Assembly: GCF_000150275.1 (NCBI RefSeq)
Contig: NW_002060972.1
Location: 376,500-440,499 of the forward strand
Reading direction: 5' to 3'
DNA length: 64,000 nt
Source: Trichoplax adhaerens
Taxonomy: Eukaryota; Placozoa; Uniplacotomia; Trichoplacea; Trichoplacidae
Shown here: piece by piece, positions 28,811-39,200 of the stretch
Numbering within the stretch: position 1 is the first letter of the stretch
Layout of the letters: every line of letters starts with the position of its first letter
The notes under the pieces: generated by a model
The model's input: the letters and a program-made list of their open reading frames with translations, nothing else
Database searches by the model: none
What the model was told of the DNA's origin: nothing
Program-made: the position numbers and the translations under genes

Positions 28811-29013
28811 TTGATATCAGGATAATTGAGTAGCAATTGATAGAAAGGCTACCCTCGATTACGTTTTCCTTATTTCTTTCCTAAATGGTCCGTATATTGA
28901 GTATTTAATTCGATCTTCTATGTTTTTATTTTGATATCAGGATAATTGAGTAGTAGTCAATCGAAATGTTACCTTCAAACCATGGTATCCTTATTTTCCC
29001 CTTAAATATTCTG
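28811..29013. repeat. Tandem duplication, period 120 bp
   Basis: TTGATATCAGGATAATTGAG occurs identically at 28811 and 28931, exactly 120 bp apart. Diverged similarity continues past it: a TAG, a GAAA..GNTACC segment and a CCTTATTT tract occur in both copies. This is an old direct duplication with no visible coding content. Confidence 0.75.
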
Positions 29014-30712
29014 TGAACTTACAATAATCGAATTGTCTCCATAAGTGATATTTCTAGTAGCAGTTACGCTATTATAAACTATTACACTGATATAAAAGTA
29101 CTAGCTCTAAGCCATTTCAGTGCCCCACTTTAGGATGGAGATATGCGATATTAACCAATGTTGATCTTAGCATTAACCCAAAATCCTACTTTAGGTGTGG
29201 TAAATATAATCAACTGATCGCTGAAGGTTGTCTTTCATAATTTATATAACTAATCTTTACTGACTTCACTTTTGGTAAAGAATTGTACGAATATTATTTG
29301 TCGATCAATATTTATAGGAGTAATTTTTAAAGTTGTTTTTGGCTTATAAATGAATATAGTACCGGATTGTCCTCATTGCAACTCGATCGATTAATAAATA
29401 TTGACCAATAATATGTACTGGAGATTATTTTTATATCGAAGTGACCTTTACATTTAATTTCAAAGTCTTATCATTTTCATGTATATCTCATCCTTATCCT
29501 TCAATTCCTTTAAGTCTTACTGCTCCATCTTCAATTAAATGCAATTCAGAAGATTTTATTATCTCAATAGAAATTGTATTTATCTTCCATATATATGATT
29601 ATTTTCAATTTGTTTCTTTTCTCCTCAAATAGATCAAGCCATGATTAAATATGGTTTAATTGATGGTATCTGATGAGATTTATTTGAAAGATAACTATCT
29701 TTTTGTTGATCTTTAACTTGGTTATTTTTAGATGGGATAGTATTACGAAATGATAGTTCATTTTTATTGGCATTAAGGCTTGGAAATGATTGCTTTCAGT
29801 CTGAATTTGCATCTTGTCAAATCTTTCGAGCTATGATTAATTGAGTGATAGCAGACAATACAATTAAGGAATCATTTAGCATTTAAACATCCGTTGGATA
29901 ATTCAATTTTCTGTCCCTCACTTTTTATTGTACAGGAAAATCCTTTCGTTCCACGTAATTCATATGCAAGTCATTAAGCAGCAATAAGTGAATCATTAAC
30001 GGATGAATTTTAGCATGACCCTTTGATATGTAATTCATCATTTAGCTTATATGAAGTTCTCTATCTCACTATAAGATTCTTCCATGACCATAGTCTATAT
30101 CATTTCCATATCAATCGTATGCCCGCCACTGAATTAAGTACATTACCTCATTTTATATTCATGTTGACTCCATTGAGTTTAGCTGAGATTAATGGATCGT
30201 TCATGGATGATATTTTAGAAGGATAATCTGATATTTCAATATTCATTCTTAATTATAGCAATCTCTATCCTTCTGATTGCATTGCTACAACTTACATCTT
30301 TTTCGAATGCTACGGATGTTATTGAAATAAATAGATTAGCTCGATCTATATTTATATCTACACAATCTGAAGAGCTATCATTCATGACCCCTAACTAATA
30401 GTATTTCTTGATTGCTATGCAAAGTCTATGTCATTGTTACGTCAAGTCAGGCATGCGATAGAAATGAACGGATCATCCCTGCGTTGCATCTCGATCTACT
30501 CCAACCTATTGAGCTATAATTGCTGCCTAGTTGATCGATCCTCTTTCAGGAGTATCATGTGAGATCTCAAGATTTATTTTGAATATTTTCGTTCTCCATC
30601 ATTGTCTATGATTGTATTGCAAGAGTCAGCATTATTTCCTCTGCAATAGCATGCATAGGATTGGATTGTTTGAGTCTGCGTTAGCTCAATTGGTTCTCAT
30701 GTCAAGCCGATT

Positions 30713-30736
30713 GAATGATCAAGCCTTTGATCATTC
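30713..30736. repeat. Perfect 10-bp inverted repeat
   Basis: GAATGATCAA and its exact reverse complement TTGATCATTC are separated by GCCT. It lies about 2.3 kb upstream of the glypican start codon. It could be a binding site for a dimeric factor or simply chance; TGATCA-type motifs are common in this neighbourhood. Confidence 0.5.
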
Positions 30737-31200
30737 TCCCTTGTTGTATAGAATGAACTGGTTTTGGCTGGTGGCCTTGTCGACTGGATGTTTATTCTAT
30801 ATTAGCTACATTGATGATTGTCATCAACAATAGACGGACGATAATGATTTCAAGTCAATTGATCCACTAGTCGACCAACGATGAAGAAAATTTGCAATTG
30901 AATAGCTTAAAAAATAACCAATTGAACAATAAAAATAAACTAACTGGTTTAAATGCAACTTGATAAGCACCAATAACGGGATAAGATAAAAAAAGAAGGA
31001 ACAAAGGGATTGATGATTAATTAATATCTTATTTGATTGTATTGTACAACAATACCGTTATCTATTATTATCTAAGCAGGAACGTCATGCGTTGTCTTCC
31101 CACGTTCAACTCTAGGCTGGTTGATTGACAACATTAGGTCGCCGTCAATAGCAATTGTTCTATTCTAATCTATACAATCGTCCTATTTCTACTGACGACA

Positions 31201-33062
31201 ACTATTGCAAGCTAGGGTAATTATCAAGGCCGATGGTAAAGATTAATAATTGAATTTTGCTCGATGGTAACAATCCCAGCCTGACCAACTGTTTTTTTTC
31301 CCTTGGATGAGTTTTTTCCCTCCTCCCCTTCTCGATCATCGTCGCTAGCCCTTATGACTAGCGGTGACAATAAGAAATTCTTAGGCAATATACCTATGAC
31401 AAATCAGACTAGCGACTCCAACTCGTTATTATTCCAATCTTCCTGCTTGATCTAATGTAAGCCACTATTCAATCTTGTAGCTTGGCAGTATTTGATCTTT
31501 TTTTTATGCTATCGTCATCAATTTCCAGATAGAGAAATTCGATCATCAAGGTGATGATTTAATCATGTTGATCAGTATTCGATCGTCGTATCTAATATTA
31601 TCTTAATCACTTTGGAAAGAAGTTTTTTTGATCTAATTTTTTTTTGATCCTGGGCTTTATTTTCGCTCCTCTTTTTAGTGACTGTAATTAGCATACTTAC
31701 AGTTGTTATGATCATCGTGGCAATAGGATTGAGTAAAAACTTCTATTCTTTCCGACTTTTTTTTAGACCTTATTGAAATTTTTTTCTCAACTTTGCGCGT
31801 TTGATCGGTTGATTTTTTAATTAGCGCCCAACTATTGACTTGTAACATTAATTCTACTGTCTGTGACTCATCATTTACATCGCTTTTATCTAGCAAGAAT
31901 TGGGTTATCTATTCTATTGCTTTACTTTATTCCATCAATAGCATTAGGCAAAATAACTGGATACAAGGTAATGTCTACAGCAATTAGAATTTCCACAACC
32001 AACCGCGGATATTTTTTATTTTATTAATGTATCGGCTGATAGTATTATTTATAACTGTTAATCTTGTCCTTTTTCTACACCTTCATCTTAATTAATAAGG
32101 TTGAAAAAAGAAAATATTATTTCGTTGAATAACGGCTTCAATTGACAACGTTTGATGGCTTTTTCTCGACCTTTGGCCACTGATTGATCCAATACAGACA
32201 ACGGCGTAGAAAAAATTGGCACTTTTTTCCTGTAACGCTTGTTGTATTACTGGCCTTCATCAATTCATCTTCATAGTAAACCGGAGTGACAAAAAAAAGT
32301 ATTTGATCGCTTACAATTTCCTCTCAAGTTCCTTTTGCTCCCTTTTAACCTAATTGGCTGTGAAGCAATCCTGAAGATTGAAATAATATTCAATCATCAA
32401 TTTAGACAGAGCCATCGGATATTGACTTTATTCTTAATCAACTTGCTCCAGTGCGTTATACCCTTGAGCAGCAAGCGAACAACGTCATAATCTATTTCAA
32501 GATAGCTAACGTGGACACAAGATTCATCCTATCCTACGTCGATACAAGCAGATTCCCTTAGCAAAAATTATTGATATTAGTTCAATAAAAGGGACTAAAA
32601 ATATTTTATTTTCTATTCCTTGCCCATCTTAATCAGTTAGTCATACCTTGTATTAGCGTTTTAAGCGTTGATTAAAATCCGTTTTGAATTGGATTCTATT
32701 TATCGCTATCAAACAAGGTAATCCATTTGGTCGGTTAAGAAATTGGTTTTTATTACACTAAATCGCAATAATACGTTTAAGAATTAAATTGATTTGTTCA
32801 TCAGCGACAAAATCTTATTTTTCGTCATCGCTAATCATCGAAATTTCAAGTTAGTTCCACGTATTGCTCCTTTTGGTCGGTAATTGCACCACCACACTAG
32901 AAAATTTGCTTCCTATTGCAACCAGTCTGCTGCTAGTGATTGAAACTAAATTCGCATAACTTTACCTGGAAATAGTTCTTCTCGAATTATTTTTGATCAC
33001 TTTTTAATATCCATTGCTTGGATTAATAATTTGCAGTCTTGAGACTTACGCAGTATTTCAAT
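31201..33062 (+). promoter_or_regulatory. Glypican upstream region
   Basis: This stretch has no supported gene and is richer in GC and in pyrimidine runs than the preceding desert (for example the T/C-rich stretch near 31290-31335). A good splice-acceptor-like sequence (TAATTTGCAG, ending at 33036) sits 27 bp upstream of the glypican ATG, so the 5' UTR may be split and the transcription start may lie further upstream. No TATA box can be singled out with confidence. Confidence 0.35.
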
Positions 33063-33231
33063 ATGGCAATGAATCAACATCGATTGCTCTGTCTGTGTCT
33101 GCTTCTGTCTTGCTCTATGTATTTTATGGTCGCTACTGTGGAGGCTCGTGATCAGCAATGCTACAATGTTGCTAATCATTTTAGAAGTAAACAATTACCG
33201 ATTAATTCACATTCGTTGAATCCTATACCAG
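33063..33231 (+). CDS. GPC3/5-like: Glypican exon 1: signal peptide and first cysteine
   Basis: The exon encodes a signal peptide with core LLCLCLLLSCSMYFMVATV, likely cleaved near VEA-RDQ, followed by QCYNVANHFRSK, which matches the first conserved glypican cysteine segment. It ends CCA-G before GTAAGT (phase 1). Confidence 0.9.
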
Positions 33232-36200
33232 GTAAGTTATTTTATGTCGTTATAGCCTGTCGGTTTCATACTTTTAACTCTACGATTTCATTTTTCCGTT
33301 ATTGTTGATTGCGTATAGTCTTAGACGGCTAATATTGCACGCAGATCTAGATACGAAATGGTCTTAACTTTATTTCGTTATTCGTCTACCGTCTAAACTT
33401 TACTTTTTCATCATACCTTAAGACAAATCTTAATTTTTTCGTTTAACTTGATAATTTGGCTCGTACGGTCGGGATTAATACTATACATTTAATCATTTTC
33501 TGGAAGGAGATAAATTGAAACGAGGTAGAATCGAAAATCAATATCCATGCAGTCCGAGGGATAATTCGTGGAGATTGCTTACTCTCTCTAGATTAACATT
33601 AGCAGTACTTTATCGACTCACATTTACATTTCTGCCAAATACATCAAAATCATGAAGGGTTATTTACTTTACTGGGCAGATAGAATATATTTATTAACCA
33701 TATTCTCATGAGCTTAGTTCCATGCAATAATTTTTAATGATGCATTGCAGATTCATCTAGTTCTGGAAAATGCTCGATCAATTTCATTTCTGCTGTAATC
33801 TTATTTTCCAGACATAATGTACTTCCCGTTCTAATAACTAATAGATCATATATTAAATCATCATCTGGGTGATGGTATTTCTAGCATAAATTGCTGATTA
33901 GGAAATAGATTGCGCACATAAAATGGTAGAATATTCTTTCAGTTTTTACCCTTTTGTCTGGAAAATGATTTTCCAGACGGGGCGATTAATTCGTGAAATA
34001 ACGAAATACTTAGTCTTTCCGCACCTCTACTGTTAATCTATCCAAGATTACATCTTGTTACAAATTGGCTATAATATCGAGAAAATTAGTCTATGAAAGG
34101 ATAACAGTAAATTTTTTCCTACCCGATTCCGTATTATTTGATTTGAAAAGCATAGGATATGTAAAATAACAAATCTCCTATCCTTGCATCACTAGATAAT
34201 ACTGTAATAGCCTCGAATATATGATATTTCTACTATACAATGTAGATTGAAGCATCATAATCACAGAAGATTATTTTAGGGCTAGAAAATTTCACGGATA
34301 TGCTTAATAGTGTATATTAATTTAGCATAATGGAATAGCAGTACTTTAGAAATTTATTATCGGGTTGAAACTCTCAATTTTCTGAAACGTTATGTGATTA
34401 TACACGCTATTTGGATAAGTAAATATAGATGATTTTATTTGAATATATCTATATTATGAAAGTCTAGGCAATAAATTCAAAGTTTACGTCTGGAATAGAC
34501 AAGAATAAATTTATTCAGTAGTTCCCTTATGTCAGCCATAAGGCTTTCCAATTTTGATGTATCATTTAGTATAAACATTTGACTTGTAAGTGTTGCTTAA
34601 GTTGAAAGCAATAATATGGATAATTCTCGCGGTCTATTAAGAATGACAAAAAGGAATATCAAGGGGTTGCGGCAATTTCATAAATTCTTATATTAAAAAG
34701 AAACCCAGTATAACATAATAGACAGTTTTAAGTCGATATCTCTTCTATTTTACGTCTCAGTAACTGATCATTAAGTTTGACTAAAATGGTTTACTTATTT
34801 ACAATTAAAATTTATTTATAGAGTTAAAGCTGAATGTTAAAAAATTATCGCTAGACTATTTGTTGTTCAAATAGTAGTAGACGTTAGATTGTAAATAATC
34901 GTAGCTAGACAAAATTATTTATTCGAAAGTTCAAAGATTCACGAATAGAAACAATAGTTTTAGTGTCTTGATCCAGTTCCAGTTTATTCTGTGGCTTTAT
35001 AATAAACCAAGAAGCAGTTGCTTGAAATTATATCACTAAATGCAAGAAATCAAACCCATATTTACTTTAATAAAAAACTTCTATCTTGGGTATGATCTCA
35101 TCCAATGTTTATTAATATTTATTACTGATATTATTTCAACATCACATATCTTACTCATCCTAGACTCATTTCAGTTCTCATTAAGTAGAATTTACTTTCG
35201 AAAGTCAATATATCTATAAAATGAAAGCAATTGGAATATAATTTAGTTCTATAATATGATAAACGTTTCGATCAGCTAATTATTCTCTGGGCCCATGATA
35301 GTATTTCTAGATAAATTGATATAGGAATAATGTTCGGAAAAAGCTATGATTCCGAAAGGAAATGGTTGACTACTAATTACGATGTAGATATGGATTCCAT
35401 TTTCATACTGTAGTTCCTGTTATTAGCAATAAATCGATAAATACAGACAATTAGTTGTAGCTACTTTTCATTTAGTAGTATTTTTTTATTTTGATACCAG
35501 TTCATATCTTTTGATAATGGTCTATCATACTAGACAACCACTTAGAACAACAAGTCAAACTGTTCATTTCTTTCCATGATTTTTTCCAATGTTAAATAAT
35601 AAATAGCGTAAAAGACTAAATTACAGTGTTCAGACAATGTATGATTTTATTGTCTAGATGTTTAATAATGAAAGAAAATGCGTCATATCATTTCTAACAC
35701 TCTTATTTTTTCGCGACTTGACGGAAATATAGGAACTTCATTACAACATTGTACCTGTAAATGGACATGTTGTACGCGACAATCGGAGAAACTCCTTCAT
35801 GATCGAGTATTAACTGAATTAGCCTCAATCGGACCCAATGAAACTAATATTATGAATCATGATTTATCTACATTTATCACTGAATTTCAAGGTAAGTTAA
35901 TATTTGATCAATGGATACAAGAATAGAATAGATTTAATAATTTCAATTTAGCGATGTTTATACTTCGGACGAACTATCAATCGAGGCAAAACTGAGCCAA
36001 TAACAATTGAATCTATTTTCAATGTGATTTACCGTTGAAAATCTTTCTAACCAAATTATACGAGTTCAAATTGCTACTAAATGAAAATTGAGTCATAGAA
36101 TTGCAGTAAATTTCAGAACTTGATGAACGTTTGATATCTAAAGCGCACACGTATAGCCAGACTAGAAGAAGTGACAACTGGACAACGTACATCTACGATA

Positions 36201-39200
36201 TTGATCAGTGACATATAATACATATCAATATTCATCAACTGTAATTTTGGAAATATCGTTAGCAATTAGATATTGATGGTGTCGGCAATATTGATCTTTA
36301 ATTGAAATTTCGCCACTATTATTTTTCATCAGTTTCAATCGACTTTATCGTTAAAATTTGTTAGTTGCAATCCAATTTTAGCATCCAAATGTGTATAAAA
36401 ATTTATCACAGCATCTGTGAATTTGTAGCGCTACTTCACTATAAGTGTTTAACAATTAATTAACAATGCATGATAGCGAATGCCAAACTGGAGCACATAT
36501 ACATTTGTTGTCTTAACTTAGATTATTATGGACTTATAAGTCATTTGAGCTGACAGTAACAGAGCTAAACGGATGATAAATACGTGATCTTATCGTTATT
36601 AGTCAATATCTAATTACATTTCCTATAGGATATGAATTCTTGCTTAAAATCTTTAACTTCCTTCCGATGTTGAAATACATGTATCCATAAATGGATTATC
36701 TTGCCGTATATCTCCCTAGATCTTGACTTTTGCTACACTTCAATAACTATCATTTTCGCTGATTTTAAGATTAGCAACTAGCCAGACTTAGTTCTTAATC
36801 AAATTACAGATCAACATATGCAAGGATTACATGTGATAGAAAGGTGTATTTTCATTTGGCTTCCAGTGTTTTACGGCAATTGTTTACTTTTCAATTATGA
36901 ATCTAGAGTATCATTTTAACGGCACCTACTATCTAGATAGAAGTCTTCCAAGCATATTAGTCGACTCATAGAATTTTCCCTTTGCCTCAACTATGAATCT
37001 GGCACATAATAGCACATAGTTGGGCATTTTAGAAGCGACGATCAGGCTAAATTTGCTTTTCAAATTTATGATAGATTTCTTTATTAGTCAGTAGGTATCG
37101 AATTAAGTTTAATATATCATACCAAAACGAGGGCAACAATATTTACCGACCCTATAAATTTAGTTTTCTGGTTTGATCTCATAAAAATTAAACACATTTT
37201 TTAGTCAATTACTATCCAGTATGGACTCTGATATTGAAATTCTATTTTCTCTTGTAATATTCCAGATCTTATGATGACATTAAATGTAACATGGCTAAGT
37301 GTCGGCTAAGGGGATTCAAATTAATTTATATATTCCATATTTTAATATCATCCAATATAGCCTAATTCATTATTAATCTCAACCTGCTGACTTAAATACA
37401 GACTAAGCATTTGATGCTGTATCAAAATTCTATGCTTTCTATTTGGTCTACTACGGATTATATCATCAATTTTAATCCAGTATGGCATAGGCAGTAGTGT
37501 AAAATTTTTAGCTCTGTTTAGTAGTCACAATTATTAATTTACTACGATCCTTTATAGATTTAAGACTACGGTTTATTTGGCTACATTTAAAAGAAATTAC
37601 TAAACGGTTGCAATAGTAGAAAATTACTTTTTTATTAGTTTATTTTGGGAAAATTCATTTTTACCTCTTTAACATTTATTCCTCGAAATTAATACTGTAC
37701 TATTTTAATATTGAAATATTAGCTTTGGAAATTTGTTTTTATTACTTCATGGATAACTCAAGTTTCTTTATTTGCCTAAATTCCTGACTCGATTAAATTC
37801 AAATTGAGAAAGTAAATACATTGCAGTCCGTGTCTCTATCTTTTTTAATTTATTTTATAAAAGCCTCATAATAGCAGTTCCCATACAGCTAGATTTCGAA
37901 ATAGGAGTTGTACCGTCATGTATTCATGCCACAAGAATTAAATTTATTCTGTTCTGTTTGATATTTGCTACTACTGTCTCGTATATTTATAATTATTACT
38001 CTTTAATATTATAGCCACAGCCATCATTAGCCAATACGATCAGAGCTGTTGCATAAAATAATGTCTACGGCTTGAATTATTGATTTGTTAATTTTTTCTT
38101 TTTGATCACGTTATTGTATCCTATTATTATTTATCCCATTTACTTTCTACTGTATTTATCCATTGCTCATTCAAGTTAGTGAATGAAAAAAATTATTCGA
38201 TATCTTAGAAATTTAATTAAAAGTAATAATCAATCTATTGTTAATCTCGCATATAGCAGTTACTATTATTTGACAAAATTTTAATATTAATGATGAAAGA
38301 TGATAATTAAAGGGCTATCAAAAATAGATTTGGCAACTCTTATTTATCTACATATAGAATTATATATCGATATGAGGATAGTCAGTAGATGCACTGTATA
38401 ATTTTCAATATTATAGTATTACACAGTGTCTGCAAAACTGATGTAGCCATCAACGAGTTACGTTTTAATTAAATTTCTTGATGAGTCAAAAGCCATGTGA
38501 GTAAAAAGTGTCTAACTCTCGATTATCTCTCGCAATATTAGCATTCTTATCGATTGCTAGTACTTATTAAAACGTGACCATAGGGACTGTTATTGACACT
38601 TTATGTCTAGATATAAAAGCTATCAGACTAATGATGATTCATTCAAACGTTACTGAAGTTTATTACTAATGGAACAATACGTATTGATAGCGTGCTGATT
38701 TGTTGAATTCTATATTCTAGGGCATATTTCTAAGAATATCGACGATGCTGAAAAATTCATGAACTATGTTTATGGTGTTGCTTACCCTGATGTTTATCCA
38801 ATGAACAAGGATATTTTTACTCAATTTTATTCCTCTTTACGCCATTTTATGAATGGAAATTTAAATAATTTGGAAAATCCGCTGAAAGAGCTCTATACTG
38901 AATTAGTTGTTCGAGGTTTTAGTTATAAAAGTATCAAATTCGATTTTAATCCTAAAGTACGAAATTGTGTTAAGCAACTGATTACAACTAATGCTAAGAT
39001 GCCTGGTTATCCTGATAAAGTTATCGAGAAAACAAAACGAGTTATGGACAAGACACGTGGCGTTTTGGCTTTATTAATTCAGTTACGGAAACAAATTCCA
39101 GCATTAAGTCAAATGAAGGCCGGCCAAAGTTGCGATCGGGCTGTGGTCAATATGCATGTTTGCTCTATTTGTGCAGCGTTTAGTGTTCCACCCTGCAATA

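Larger units (their letters stand above)
16387..31200. other. ORF-poor AT-rich DNA, no confident gene
   Basis: No exon of a known family could be identified. The stretch contains a 120-bp-period duplication at 28811-29013, an inverted repeat at 30713-30736, an 8-bp-arm inverted repeat at 24098-24124, and a few 60-88-codon frames. The frames at 20757-21109 and 22680-22862 are mentioned separately as weak candidates. From about 29.4 kb towards the glypican the sequence becomes less A/T-monotonous, consistent with approaching a promoter region. Confidence 0.45.

Noticed and set aside
29441-30833. Three plus-strand frames of 63-73 codons in a row
   Set aside because: They are in different phases, lack consistent splice sites joining them, and match no family; the stretch is slightly less AT-rich, which lengthens chance frames.
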